Below are positions 13,981-23,544 of a stretch of 64,000 nt of DNA, piece by piece. A model generated the notes under the pieces. The model searched no databases. It was not told the DNA's origin and saw nothing but the letters and a program-made list of their open reading frames with translations. The stretch is from the NCBI GenBank assembly GCA_965261915.1, contig CBDHDW010000013.1, forward strand, positions 310,001 to 374,000, given 5' to 3'. Position 1 is the first letter of the stretch. The number at the start of each line of letters is the position of its first letter. The position numbers and the translations under genes are program-made. This DNA comes from JAIBDK01 sp965261915 (GTDB taxonomy: Bacteria; Pseudomonadota; Gammaproteobacteria; Arenicellales; Poriferihabitantaceae).

Positions 13981-16900
13981 CGACATTGAAAACCTTGCCA
14001 TTGCGCTGCTCAAACAGCAGGGCTACAGCCATTTGGCACCCGAGCAGCAGGAACGGGAAAGCCCCGCCGATGTTGTTTTACAGCCACGCCTAGAAGCTGC
14101 GATTAACAAACTCAACCCCGCTATTCCCGTGTCCGCTAAAAAACAGGCATTGCGCGAGGTGTTGAATCTGCCCGGACCAAGCCTGATTGAAAGCAACCGG
14201 GAATTTCATACCATGCTGACGGATGGCGTGCGGGTGGAGTATCAGAAAAACGGCAATACGGTCGGCGGCACGGTGTGGTTGATTGATTTTTCCAATCCGC
14301 GCAATAATGATTTGCTGGTGTGTGATCAATTTACGGTCATCAGCAATAACATCAATCGCCGAGCGGATATTGTGCTATTTGTCAATGGCTTGCCGTTGGT
14401 GGTGATTGAGCTTAAAAATGCGACCGATGAAAAGGCGACGGTTAAAAAAGCCTTTACCCAACTGCAAAATTATAAAGCCGATATTCCGGCCCTGTTTTGC
14501 TACAACGGCGTGTTAGTCGCTTCCGATGGGCTGGATGCCAAAGTGGGTTCGCTGACTGCCGACTGGGACCGGTTTGTGGCTTGGAAAACCGTTGACGGCA
14601 TCAAATGCGACCCCAGCAATACGCCACAAATAGAAACCCTGATTAAAGGACTGATTCGCCCCGATGTGTTGCTTGATTTGGTGAAACACTTTTCCGTGTT
14701 TGAAACCAGCGGCAAAGAAGACCCCGAAACCGGCTTGAGCAGTGTTGAAACGATTAAAAAAATCGCCGCTTATCATCAATATCATGCGGTCAATCGGGCG
14801 GTTGAGTCGACCCTCCGCGCAATTGCCGAAACGACACCAGCAAACAGGGTCAGCGAATCTCCCACCGAGTTCGGATTGGCAGACATCGACAAGCAATCGC
14901 CCGGCGATAAAAAAGTGGGGGTGGTATGGCATACGCAAGGCAGCGGCAAGTCGCTTTCTATGCTGTTTTATGCCGGCAAGCTCATTGTCAATGAACCATT
15001 GGGCAACCCGACTATCGTGGTGGTTACCGACCGCAACGAGCTGGATGATCAGTTATTTTCCACCTTCGCAAACAACCAGCAATTATTACGGCAGCAACCG
15101 GTACAGGCAAACAATCGCTTGCAATTAAAAGAACTTTTGAAAACCGACGGTGGCGGCATTGTATTTACCACCATTCAAAAATTTTTCCCAGAACAGCCCG
15201 ACAACGAAAACTTTGAGCTGCTTTCTAAACGCAGAAATATCATTGTTATTGCTGATGAAGCGCACCGCTCGCAATACGGTTTTGGTGCCAAAACCAGCAT
15301 CAAGAAGAATACCGCATCGGTAACCTACGGCTTTGCGAAATACTTGCGAGACGCATTGCCCAATGCCTCTTTTATCGGCTTCACCGGCACACCGATTGAA
15401 AAAGAGGATATCTCAACGCCGGCGGTTTTCGGCAACTATATTGATGTATATGATATTGAACAGGCAGTCGAAGACGGTGCAACGGTGCCTATTTATTATG
15501 AATCGCGGCTGGTTAAACTCCATATCAGCGAAGAGGACAAGACAAAACTGGACACAGAAGTGGAGCAGATAACCGAAGGCGCGGAGTCGGATACTACGAG
15601 AAAGGCAAAAGCAAAATGGACGCAAGTGGAGGCAATTGTCGGGCATAACGAGCGTCTGCAAACGGTTGCAAAAGATATAGTTACGCATTTTGAGGCACGT
15701 CAAGAAACGCTTGCAGGCAAAGCGATGATTGTGGCCATGAGTCGGCGAATTGCGGTTGATTTATATGCTGAAATTATCAAACTGCGCCCCAAGTGGCACG
15801 ACTCCGACCGACAAAAAGGCAACCTCAAAGTCATTATGACATCCAGCACTAGCGACCCACAGGACTGGCAGGCGCACAATACCAATAAAAAAGACAGAAA
15901 AGACCTTAGCGACCGGTTCAAAGACCCAAACGATTCTCTGCAACTGGTTATCGTGCGCGATATGTGGCTGACCGGTTTTGACGCGCCTTGTCTGCATACC
16001 ATGTATATCGACAAGCCGATGCGCGGGCATAATCTGATGCAGTCAATCTCTCGCGTCAACCGGATTTATAAGGACAAACCCGGTGGATTGATTGTTGATT
16101 ATATCGGCATTGCCGCAGACTTAAAAAAAGCACTCCGCACCTATACCGAAAGCGGCGGTAAGGGCGTGCCTACGCTTGACCAGTCGGCGGCGATTGCGAT
16201 GTTGCTGGAAAAATACGACATCGTAATGCAAATGTTTCATGGTTTTGACTACAAACGCTATTTTACCGCCGACACCAAAGACAAACTGACGATTATCCTC
16301 GAAGCGCAAGATCATATTCTGGGCTTGGATGACGGTAAAAACCGGTTTGCCAAAGAAGTGATTGTTTTGGGAAAAACATTTGCCCTTGCTGTGCCCTCTC
16401 CAGAAGCGATGGCGATTAGAGATGAGTTAGGATTTTTTCAAGCCATCAAGGCGCGGCTGATGAAGCTGGATTCTGGCGGCAACGGCAAAAGCGATACCGA
16501 AATAGAAACCGCAGTTAAGCAAATTATCGATAAGGCGTTAGTGGTTGGCGGGGTGATTGATATTTTTTCCGCCGCCGGCATTAAAAAACCAGATATGACG
16601 ATTCTCTCAGATGAATTTATGGAAGAAATACGCGCCATGAAACATCAGAATCTGGCATTAGAATTGCTTAAAAAAATTATTGGCGATGAAATAAAAACCA
16701 GCGCGAAAAAGAATTTCATTCAGGGTAAAAAACTGTCCGATATGCTGGATGCCGCGCTTAAACAATATCATGATAAATTGCTGACGACAGCAGAGATTAT
16801 CCACCTGTTAATCGATATTGCCAAAGAAACAAAGGCGGCTGATGAGCGCGGCGAAAATTTAGGCTTAAGCGAAGACGAAATCGCTTTTTATGACGCGCTG

Positions 16901-17158
16901 GCGTTTAATGAAAATGCTCAACAGGTGCTTGGCGATGATACCTTGCGAGAGATTGCCGCCATATTGGTCGAAAAAGTACGCACCGAAGCAACGCTGGACT
17001 GGACAATAAAAGAAAACGTGCGAGCGCAATTGCGTATTACCGTCAGAAGAATCTTAAACAGATACGGCTATCCCCCCGACAAACAAAGACTGGCAACGGA
17101 AAATATCCTGAAGCAAGCCGAGCTGTTTGCTGATGAGTGGAGTTCACAGCCGGTATGA
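13961..17158 (+). CDS. hsdR: Type I restriction-modification system, R subunit
   Basis: A 1065-residue HsdR. N-terminal PD-(D/E)XK nuclease: RADIVLFVNGLPLVVIELKN near residues 130-150. Helicase motor: Walker A VVWHTQGSGKS near 322-332, DEAH box IVIADEAHRS near 428-437, GFTGTP near 475, and motif VI region ISRVNRIYK near 700. The C-terminal helical domain would contact HsdM. It translocates DNA and cuts at collision sites when bound to an M2S complex. ATG 13961 is the family start (MTKLTEADIENLAIALLKQQ); the frame open to 13814 is duplicated fic sequence. No hsdM or hsdS lies in the window, so its partners are elsewhere or lost. Confidence 0.93.
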   Translation: MTKLTEADIENLAIALLKQQGYSHLAPEQQERESPADVVLQPRLEAAINKLNPAIPVSAKKQALREVLNLPGPSLIESNREFHTMLTDGVRVEYQKNGNTVGGTVWLIDFSNPRNNDLLVCDQFTVISNNINRRADIVLFVNGLPLVVIELKNATDEKATVKKAFTQLQNYKADIPALFCYNGVLVASDGLDAKVGSLTADWDRFVAWKTVDGIKCDPSNTPQIETLIKGLIRPDVLLDLVKHFSVFETSGKEDPETGLSSVETIKKIAAYHQYHAVNRAVESTLRAIAETTPANRVSESPTEFGLADIDKQSPGDKKVGVVWHTQGSGKSLSMLFYAGKLIVNEPLGNPTIVVVTDRNELDDQLFSTFANNQQLLRQQPVQANNRLQLKELLKTDGGGIVFTTIQKFFPEQPDNENFELLSKRRNIIVIADEAHRSQYGFGAKTSIKKNTASVTYGFAKYLRDALPNASFIGFTGTPIEKEDISTPAVFGNYIDVYDIEQAVEDGATVPIYYESRLVKLHISEEDKTKLDTEVEQITEGAESDTTRKAKAKWTQVEAIVGHNERLQTVAKDIVTHFEARQETLAGKAMIVAMSRRIAVDLYAEIIKLRPKWHDSDRQKGNLKVIMTSSTSDPQDWQAHNTNKKDRKDLSDRFKDPNDSLQLVIVRDMWLTGFDAPCLHTMYIDKPMRGHNLMQSISRVNRIYKDKPGGLIVDYIGIAADLKKALRTYTESGGKGVPTLDQSAAIAMLLEKYDIVMQMFHGFDYKRYFTADTKDKLTIILEAQDHILGLDDGKNRFAKEVIVLGKTFALAVPSPEAMAIRDELGFFQAIKARLMKLDSGGNGKSDTEIETAVKQIIDKALVVGGVIDIFSAAGIKKPDMTILSDEFMEEIRAMKHQNLALELLKKIIGDEIKTSAKKNFIQGKKLSDMLDAALKQYHDKLLTTAEIIHLLIDIAKETKAADERGENLGLSEDEIAFYDALAFNENAQQVLGDDTLREIAAILVEKVRTEATLDWTIKENVRAQLRITVRRILNRYGYPPDKQRLATENILKQAELFADEWSSQPV

Positions 17159-17211
17159 AGCCAATCGGAATGGGGCTTTAGTTATGGCGGTGAATGATTT
17201 AATGCTAGCGA

Positions 17212-17590
17212 CCTTTGCATAAATCTACCCAGGGTCGGTTAAAATGGTAAAAAGATATTCATTCACTAAACGCTTGAGCACTAAACCATGAGGATACCGT
17301 CAAATGTCTTGGAAACAAACCGCCCAATACTCGCTCGCAGATGCCTTTTAATTGTGCATAAATCATTGTCCAAACTGGATGATGTGGATGAAATGATCGA
17401 TTGGAAACAAAGGCGACTTTTACGAGAGAGTTGCGCCTAAACGGGCAATAAAGCGATTAAAAGCCACTAAAAGCGGTTAAAAGCGCTGAAAATAGCGGTT
17501 TTTGGTTTGATATTGATGGATTCGAGAATATGAGCGAAAAAATGACGTTGTTGGTGATTTGCACCGAGTGTTTTGTGGGTTATGCAAAGG
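17212..17590 (+). mobile_element. Internally deleted IS5-type element (MITE-like)
   Basis: CCTTTGCATAA at 17212-17222 and its exact inverted copy TTATGCAAAGG at 17580-17590 bound 379 bases. Inside, at 17304, MSWKQTAQYSLADAF is the start of an IS5-group transposase. A stop follows; the frame then resumes as IVHKSLSKLDDVDEMIDW before homology ends. The catalytic core is gone. An AAAAGC-rich stretch (17454-17500) follows. No target duplication is obvious. It ends 38 bases before the cobC start. Confidence 0.65.
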
Positions 17591-17628
17591 CCTCATTAAA
17601 TAATGGTTTTGAATAATTATTAAAGCTT

Positions 17629-18267
17629 TTGACTGTGGATACGGAGAAAACCAGACTTGATATCATCAGACATGGTGAGCATGTATTGGGGGAGGTGGTG
17701 TGTGGTGTTACCGATCCTGATCTAACTACCGCCGGATGGAATCAAATGAAATCCACAATCGATCAACTGGTTAACTCAGGTTTATCATGGGATTTATGCG
17801 TAACTTCTCCGAGGGTCCGGTGCGCTGGCTTTGCGAAAAGTATGGCTGAAGAACTGAGTATGAAATGCGCCGTAATGACTGAATTGGCAGAAGTGGATTT
17901 TGGTGAATGGGAAGCAATGGCCTATACGGAAATCAATTCCCGGTTTCCGGGACAATGGATGCAGTGGATTCATTGTCCTGATGAAGCAGCGCCGCACGGT
18001 GGAGAGGCGTACGGGCAATTTCTGAATCGGATCGATGTTGCAACGAAAAACCTGATTGAACAATTTAGAGGCAAACGAATTCTTTGTTTCGCTCATGCTG
18101 GTGTTATCCGTGCATTACTTTATTCTGTTCTCAAACTTGAACGCTTGTCTCTGTCAGGGATAAGTGTGCCCCATGGCTGCCATAGTGCGGTCTTGGTGTA
18201 TCATTCCCCCGAAAAGGCAGATTGGTATCAGATGCACAGCCACAATACATTTGCGGCAAAGCCCTAG
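17629..18267 (+). CDS. cobC: Histidine phosphatase, alpha-ribazole phosphatase-like (CobC)
   Basis: A 212-residue protein of the phosphoglycerate-mutase-like superfamily. The catalytic IIRHGE motif is near residue 13, and VDFGEWEAM near 87 and LCFAHAGVIRALL near 150 carry the second His. Followed at once by cobS, it is best read as CobC, which removes the phosphate from alpha-ribazole phosphate or adenosylcobalamin phosphate in late B12 assembly. There is no ATG near the start; TTG 17629 or GTG 17635 would be used, without a clear ribosome-binding site. The IS5-type remnant ends just upstream and may have replaced the native start region. Confidence 0.82.
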   Translation: MTVDTEKTRLDIIRHGEHVLGEVVCGVTDPDLTTAGWNQMKSTIDQLVNSGLSWDLCVTSPRVRCAGFAKSMAEELSMKCAVMTELAEVDFGEWEAMAYTEINSRFPGQWMQWIHCPDEAAPHGGEAYGQFLNRIDVATKNLIEQFRGKRILCFAHAGVIRALLYSVLKLERLSLSGISVPHGCHSAVLVYHSPEKADWYQMHSHNTFAAKP

Positions 18268-18312
18268 ATTCATGACTCATACTCGTTCTATAGCCGTTCG
18301 GAAGTGTACTTC

Positions 18313-19074
18313 ATGAAAGCGTTTCTGTTTGCCGTTCAGTTTCTCACTCGAATTCCGGTTACGTCCCGGCTCGTTGCAATAGAGAGCAGCACAAGCGAGG
18401 TTCATGCGGAAAATTCGGCTGCCGCGGTTTCCTGGTACGGGGTTGTTGGAGGCGTATTGGGTATTATTCTGAGCGTGTCAGGCTGGTTCCTGTCTGTTGC
18501 CGGACTGCCGGAAATGGTCGTTGCTGCGATATTGGTGGCCGTCTGGGTAATGATTACCGGTGCGCTCCATCTTGACGGACTAGCCGATTGCGGCGATGCC
18601 TGGATGGGTGGACATGATGCTGCCAGAATGTTGGAAATATTGAAGGATACACACTGCGGTGTTGGTGCCATCATAGCGGTGTGCTGCATAATATTGATAA
18701 AGTTTACTGCGCTGGTATACCTGCTGACCAATGGTTCGCTTATGGCCTTGGTTTTCAGCACAATTTTGGCGAGACTGGGTTTAACTTTGTGTGTGTCTGT
18801 TTTTCCCTACGTTCGATCGTCAGGACTTGGTGCGCAGTTAAAAAATAATCTTAATCCCCGCGCTATGTTTTTGTATTCTATTGGTTTGCTTGGCATCATG
18901 GCGGTTTTGTCTTTACCGGGTTTGCTCGTTGGTCTGGTCGCAACCGCTTTGGGTATTTGTGTCGTTTACTTTTTGGTGGCAAGGAAGATTGAGGGCTACA
19001 CCGGCGATGTCTACGGTGCGACAGTCGAAGTTTGTGAAGCGCTGATTTTAATTTCGCTGTGTTTGCTTATCTAA
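18313..19074 (+). CDS. cobS: Adenosylcobinamide-GDP ribazoletransferase (cobalamin synthase)
   Basis: A 253-residue polytopic membrane protein. MKAFLFAVQFLTRIPV is the family N-terminus, and GALHLDGLADCGDAWMGG (residues 80-97) holds the conserved HLDGLAD(x)xDA metal/substrate motif. At least five hydrophobic helices are visible. It joins adenosylcobinamide-GDP with alpha-ribazole (phosphate) to make cobalamin (phosphate). ATG 18313 with GGAAG at 18300-18304 is preferred over GTG 18304. It lies 45 bases after cobC, in one transcription unit. Confidence 0.92.
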   Translation: MKAFLFAVQFLTRIPVTSRLVAIESSTSEVHAENSAAAVSWYGVVGGVLGIILSVSGWFLSVAGLPEMVVAAILVAVWVMITGALHLDGLADCGDAWMGGHDAARMLEILKDTHCGVGAIIAVCCIILIKFTALVYLLTNGSLMALVFSTILARLGLTLCVSVFPYVRSSGLGAQLKNNLNPRAMFLYSIGLLGIMAVLSLPGLLVGLVATALGICVVYFLVARKIEGYTGDVYGATVEVCEALILISLCLLI

Positions 19075-19133
19075 AAGCAGTAATCTCGGGTGCTATTGAA
19101 TAGCCAGCATAAATGTAGACTACCCCCTCCCCA

Positions 19134-20456
19134 ATGAATCACGTATTTCCAAGACACACCAAGTCAGTTAATCCAATTGCGGTATCCGCAAAGGGATGCT
19201 ATTTGTATGATCAAAACGGTAAACAGTACCTCGACGGTTCTGGCGGAGCAGCCGTTTCGTGTTTGGGGCATGGTGACGAAGAAGTTACCCGGAAAGTCAA
19301 AAATCAGCTTGATGCTTTGGCTTTCGCGCATACCGGATTTTTTAGCAGCGAACCCGCAGAAGCGTTAGCGGATCTGCTGATTGAACATGCGCCTGGAAAC
19401 CTCGATCGGGTTTATTTTCTATGCGGTGGATCAGAGGCCGTAGAGGCGGCAATTAAACTTGCAAGACAGTACTTTCTCGAAAAAAATGAGCCCTCCCGAA
19501 GGCGAATTATTGCGCGCTTGCAGAGCTACCATGGCAATACACTCGGCGCGCTTGCAGCGGGTGGCAACAGGTGGCGAAGGGAGCCGTTTGCGCCGTTAAT
19601 GGTTGAAACCAGTCATATTAACCCATGCTATGCGTATCGCGGAATGTATGAGGGCGAATCTGAAGAAGACTACGGGGTTCGATTGGCTAATGAGCTTGAG
19701 GAAGAAATTCTCAGCGTTGGCGCAGCGGAGGTTATGGCCTTTATGGCAGAACCCGTCGTCGGTGCCACCCTTGGCGCGGTACCCGCTGTTAAAGGCTATT
19801 TCAAACGTATCCGGGAAATTTGTGACCAATACGGTATTTTGTTGATCCTGGATGAAGTCATGTGTGGAATGGGGCGGACGGGGACGTTATACGCCTGTGA
19901 ACAGGACGGCGTTGTTCCCGATATTATGACCATTGCAAAAGGACTCGGTGCTGGATATCAGCCTGTTGGCGCCATGCTCTGCACCGACACCATATACCAG
20001 GCAATAGAGCAGGGCAGCGGCTTCTTTCAGCATGGGCATACTTATCTTGGTCATGCCGTAGCCTGTTCTGCTGGATTAGCCGTCGTAACCGCTTTGCTTG
20101 ACCGAAACCTGGTTAGCCGCTGCCAGTCCCAGGGCAAGAAGTTGTCCGATAAGCTTGAAGAAATGTTTTCAGAGCATCCGAATATCGGCGACATCAGGGG
20201 TCGAGGGTTATTTCGAGGGCTGGAAATAGTTCAGGATAAATATAGTAAAGAACCATTTGCCCCTGTCCTGGGAGTCAATAAAAAATTTAAAAAAGCCGCT
20301 TTTGAAGCCGGTCTCATATGTTATCCCATGGGCGGCACAATTGATGGGCATCGAGGGGATCATGTTTTAATTGCCCCGCCATTTATCATAGAAGATGAGC
20401 AATTAGACGAACTGGTGGAAAAGCTTGAAATCGCATTGAAGCAAGCCATAAGCTAA
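19134..20456 (+). CDS. Class III PLP aminotransferase
   Basis: A 440-residue class III (ornithine/omega-type) transaminase. Features: GSGGAAVSCLGHG near 36-48 and YFLCGGSEAVEAAIKLARQY with the phosphate-binding Gly-Ser. LLILDEVMCGMGRTG near 235 includes the PLP-N1 Asp. The Schiff-base Lys lies in TIAKGLGAGYQPVGA near 272. It would move an amino group from a primary amine or omega-amino acid to a keto acid such as pyruvate or 2-oxoglutarate; the substrate cannot be fixed from sequence. It starts 59 bases after cobS without a strong ribosome-binding site. Two class V aminotransferases follow. Confidence 0.88.
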   Translation: MNHVFPRHTKSVNPIAVSAKGCYLYDQNGKQYLDGSGGAAVSCLGHGDEEVTRKVKNQLDALAFAHTGFFSSEPAEALADLLIEHAPGNLDRVYFLCGGSEAVEAAIKLARQYFLEKNEPSRRRIIARLQSYHGNTLGALAAGGNRWRREPFAPLMVETSHINPCYAYRGMYEGESEEDYGVRLANELEEEILSVGAAEVMAFMAEPVVGATLGAVPAVKGYFKRIREICDQYGILLILDEVMCGMGRTGTLYACEQDGVVPDIMTIAKGLGAGYQPVGAMLCTDTIYQAIEQGSGFFQHGHTYLGHAVACSAGLAVVTALLDRNLVSRCQSQGKKLSDKLEEMFSEHPNIGDIRGRGLFRGLEIVQDKYSKEPFAPVLGVNKKFKKAAFEAGLICYPMGGTIDGHRGDHVLIAPPFIIEDEQLDELVEKLEIALKQAIS

Positions 20457-20645
20457 ATTATCCGACGAATTAATTCGCTGATAAGTGAAAATATCTCGTT
20501 AGTAAGGATGACTCACCTTTTCGTATGCCCATGAGAAATCCGTGCCAACGATGCTTGCGCTGTTGCCACCCGGTCATCTCCCTATTATATTGGATTCCCC
20601 TTTATCTGAAGAACCGCTGAGCCTGCCGTATTGTAGTTAACCGTA

Positions 20646-21986
20646 TTGTATAAAACGGGTCTAGTTAAGCCAAAGCTCAGGTTATTCGGGTACAAAAAAA
20701 TTCTTATCAAACTGCCGTTAAAACCAGATTACAGCACGACAGATACGCGCTATATTCGGGGTAACCCAAACCAAGAGCAAGTTGCTGTGACAGTACCCGT
20801 TCCGAGTGGATTAATCCCGCTTGATAATATCCTTCCCGACGAACCCTTATTAATGATGGGGGCGGGTCCGGTGCCGATTCCAGCGCGCGTCGCACAGGCC
20901 AATTCAATCGTAATAAATCATCTTGGCGATACCATGGCTCAAATCATTGAGCAGGTAAAGGATATGTCTGGATACGTATTTCAGACCGCATCTGCCCGAA
21001 TTTTAGGCGTGGCAGGTCCTGGGTCAGCGGCAATGGAAATGGCCATCGTAAATATAGTTGAACCAGGTGATTCGGTGCTCAGTATTTGTAATGGGTTTTT
21101 TAGTAATCGACTGGTGGAAATGGCAGAACGCGTCGACGCAAATGTAGAACGTCTTTTGGTTAAGGAAGGACGTACAGCTGACCCTGAAGAAGTTAGGGCT
21201 CACCTTGAAAAGCTTCGACCCAATGTATTAACCATGGTACAGGGTGAAACTTCCAATACCGTTTTAAACCGCCACCTTGAAACAATTACGGCGATAGCCA
21301 GGGAATACGACTGCAAGGTTATTGTAGACGCGGTTTGTACACTGAGCACGCTGCCGCTAAATATGGATGAATGGGGTATTGATGCAGTGATTACCGGCGG
21401 ACAAAAAGGCCTGGCGTCGATTCCCGGAGTATCTTTGGTGGCATTTTCCAGCGATGCCTGGAATTCAATTAATTCCCGTGCTGACAAAATCCGGCATTGG
21501 TGTCTGGATGCGGTTTTGGCAAACCAGTTCTGGTACGAAAAGTCCTATCACTATACCGCTCCAGTGTCGGGTATTCTGGCATTACATGAAGCGCTGCGAT
21601 TAATTTGTATTGAATCGCTGGATAAACGTTTTGAGCGACATCTGCGTTGCTCTACGGCATTGCAGTCGGGGATTGAAAATATGGGCCTGTCTTTATTCAC
21701 GAGTCCGGAAGCCCGTCTCAATTCCGTCGTCGGAATTACCCTGCCTATTGGTGTGGACTCAAAAAAGTTATTGACCCATATGTCGAAAACCTACCGAGTT
21801 GAAATTTCCGGGTCTTTTGGGTTGAACATCGTCCGAATAGGGCAAATGGGAGAGCAAAGCCGTTCGCATAATATTTTTCGAACCTTGCACGCATTAGGCG
21901 CAACGATGTACTCCATGGGCGTTAAGGTGGATATTCCTGCCGGTGTACATGCGCTGGAAAGCACCCTGGACGAATTTATTTTTTAA
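20646..21986 (+). CDS. Class V PLP aminotransferase (alanine-glyoxylate type)
   Basis: Fold-type I enzyme of the AGT/PucG group: LLMMGAGPVPIPARV near residue 68, the GPGSAAMEMAI substrate loop, VIVDAVCTLSTLPLNMDEWG with the PLP Asp, and ITGGQKGLASIPG with the Schiff-base Lys near 255. This group uses glyoxylate or pyruvate as amino acceptor with alanine, serine or ureidoglycine as donors. The annotated start, TTG 20646, is uncertain. The first 60 residues are unlike the family, and a GTG near 20787 is a plausible alternative. Bases 20457-20645 show no gene or clear control site. Confidence 0.85.
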   Translation: MYKTGLVKPKLRLFGYKKILIKLPLKPDYSTTDTRYIRGNPNQEQVAVTVPVPSGLIPLDNILPDEPLLMMGAGPVPIPARVAQANSIVINHLGDTMAQIIEQVKDMSGYVFQTASARILGVAGPGSAAMEMAIVNIVEPGDSVLSICNGFFSNRLVEMAERVDANVERLLVKEGRTADPEEVRAHLEKLRPNVLTMVQGETSNTVLNRHLETITAIAREYDCKVIVDAVCTLSTLPLNMDEWGIDAVITGGQKGLASIPGVSLVAFSSDAWNSINSRADKIRHWCLDAVLANQFWYEKSYHYTAPVSGILALHEALRLICIESLDKRFERHLRCSTALQSGIENMGLSLFTSPEARLNSVVGITLPIGVDSKKLLTHMSKTYRVEISGSFGLNIVRIGQMGEQSRSHNIFRTLHALGATMYSMGVKVDIPAGVHALESTLDEFIF

Positions 21987-22034
21987 TGCGGTTTATTCAC
22001 TCGCAAACAGTTTACATTTAACGAGGATTTTAAA

Positions 22035-23162
22035 ATGAGTGGTTTATTACCTGATGTTGACCCCGATGGATTGCTAGAGTATTCGGTGGTTTACACTGAT
22101 CGGGCGCTGAATCATATGTCACAATCGTTTCAACAGGTGATGCGTGATATTAATACAACGTTGACATCGGTTTACAATGCCGATGCTGCTGTGGTGGTTC
22201 CTGGCAGCGGTACATTTGGAATGGAAGCCGTGGCACGGCAATTTGCCACCAATCAGAAAGCACTGGTGATCCGCAACGGTTGGTTTAGTTTTCGTTGGAC
22301 GCAGATTTTTGAAATGGGCGATATTGTGGCGCAATCGGCGGTTCTCAAAGCGCGAAAATCAGACGATGGGAAACAGTCACCATTTGCACCTGCGCCAATC
22401 GAAGAAGTAGTGGCCAAAATAAAAGAGATGCAGCCGGATGTGGTTTTTGCGCCACATGTGGAAACTTCGTCAGGCATGATTCTGCCGGATAACTATATTC
22501 AGGCGATGACGGAAGCAGTACATGAGGTCGGCGGTATATGTGTGCTTGACTGCATCGCATCAGGAACACTTTGGGTTGATATGAAGGCGCTTGAAGTCGA
22601 TGTGCTTGTGAGTGCGCCGCAAAAAGGTTGGAGTGGGTCGCCGTGCAGCGGATTGGTCATGATGAACCAAACTGCACTCGACGCAATGGCGAACACGCAA
22701 AGTACCAGCTTTGCCTGCGATCTTTCAAAATGGCATGATATTATGCAAGCCTACGTCAATGGCGGTCATGCGTATCACGCTACAATGCCAACAGACGCGC
22801 TAACCGGTTTTCGAGATGTCATGAAGGAAACCGAAGAATACGGTTTTGACAAAGTAAAAGAAGAACAGTTGGAACTGGGCAGACGAGTACGTGAATTACT
22901 GGAAAGTCGTGGTATAAAAAGCGTTGCAGCGGAAGGCTTTAAAGCGCCTGGCGTGGTTGTAAGTTATACAGAAGACGATGGTGTGCAGAACGGCTCCAAA
23001 TTTGCTGCTGAAGGTATGCAAATCGCGGCCGGTGTGCCGTTGCAATGTGATGAGCCGGAAGATTACAAATCATTCCGTCTGGGTTTGTTTGGCCTCGACA
23101 AACTGCATAACATAGACCGAACGGTACAAAGTCTGAGTGACGCGTTAGATAAGGTTCAATAA
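22035..23162 (+). CDS. Class V PLP aminotransferase, second copy
   Basis: A 375-residue class V aminotransferase, only distantly like its neighbour. Landmarks: VVPGSGTFGMEAVARQFATN (55-75), VCVLDCIASG-type ICVLDCIASGTLWVDMKALE with the PLP Asp near 176, and LVSAPQKGWSGSPCSGL with the Schiff-base Lys near 199. ATG 22035 has GAGG at a good distance (GAGGATTTTAAA). It follows the first class V gene by 48 bases, so the two are likely co-transcribed. The donor/acceptor pair is unknown. Confidence 0.87.
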   Translation: MSGLLPDVDPDGLLEYSVVYTDRALNHMSQSFQQVMRDINTTLTSVYNADAAVVVPGSGTFGMEAVARQFATNQKALVIRNGWFSFRWTQIFEMGDIVAQSAVLKARKSDDGKQSPFAPAPIEEVVAKIKEMQPDVVFAPHVETSSGMILPDNYIQAMTEAVHEVGGICVLDCIASGTLWVDMKALEVDVLVSAPQKGWSGSPCSGLVMMNQTALDAMANTQSTSFACDLSKWHDIMQAYVNGGHAYHATMPTDALTGFRDVMKETEEYGFDKVKEEQLELGRRVRELLESRGIKSVAAEGFKAPGVVVSYTEDDGVQNGSKFAAEGMQIAAGVPLQCDEPEDYKSFRLGLFGLDKLHNIDRTVQSLSDALDKVQ

Positions 23163-23189
23163 TCATTTAATCCTTTCCAAACTGGTAGA

Positions 23190-23211
23190 ATCCCGCTATT
23201 TCTTGCGGGAT
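23190..23211 (+). terminator. Hairpin after the aminotransferase genes
   Basis: ATCCCGC, loop TATTTCTT, GCGGGAT: a perfect 7-bp GC-rich stem 28 bases after the aminotransferase stop. The downstream tract TCTATCAAAA is poor in T, so it may be a weak terminator or an mRNA-stability hairpin. It also sits exactly where the MoxR-type gene has lost its 5' part. Confidence 0.4.
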
Positions 23212-23219
23212 CTATCAAA

Positions 23220-23510
23220 ATGAAAAGAATTGTCCAGGTACACTATCCGGATATCAAACAGCAGTTGGTGCGGGATGCTTTACAGGTGTTTTTCGAGGTA
23301 CGGGAAATTCCTGGTTTGAAAAAACCACCGTCAACCAGTGAATTGCTGGACTGGCTTAAGCTGTTAATGTCTGATGATATACCCGATGCGGTATTGCGGG
23401 ATCGGGATCAATCCAAAGCAATTCCCCCTTTATATGGAGCGCTTCTGAAGAATGAACAGGACGTTCAATTGCTTGAACGATTAGCGTTTATGCATCGCCG
23501 GCAAAACTAG
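23220..23510 (+). pseudogene. MoxR-type AAA ATPase, C-terminal remnant
   Basis: A 96-residue frame with the C-terminal lid of MoxR ATPases: VHYPDIKQQLVRDAL, then FFEVREIPGLKKPPSTSELL and DWLKLL. Full members have about 280 residues with a P-loop. Here the Walker A and B parts are missing, and homology begins at the ATG. The following VWA gene is the normal partner of such ATPases, so an ATPase-VWA chaperone pair has lost its motor. It is marked as a pseudogene; a short product could still be translated. Confidence 0.7.
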
Positions 23511-23544
23511 GCAGTAACCAGCATGAGCAACCTGATGTTTTGTT

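Noticed and set aside
19075..20645. Cobalamin riboswitch near cobC-cobS or the aminotransferases
   Set aside because: No B12-box-like conserved sequence or long structured leader could be recognised.
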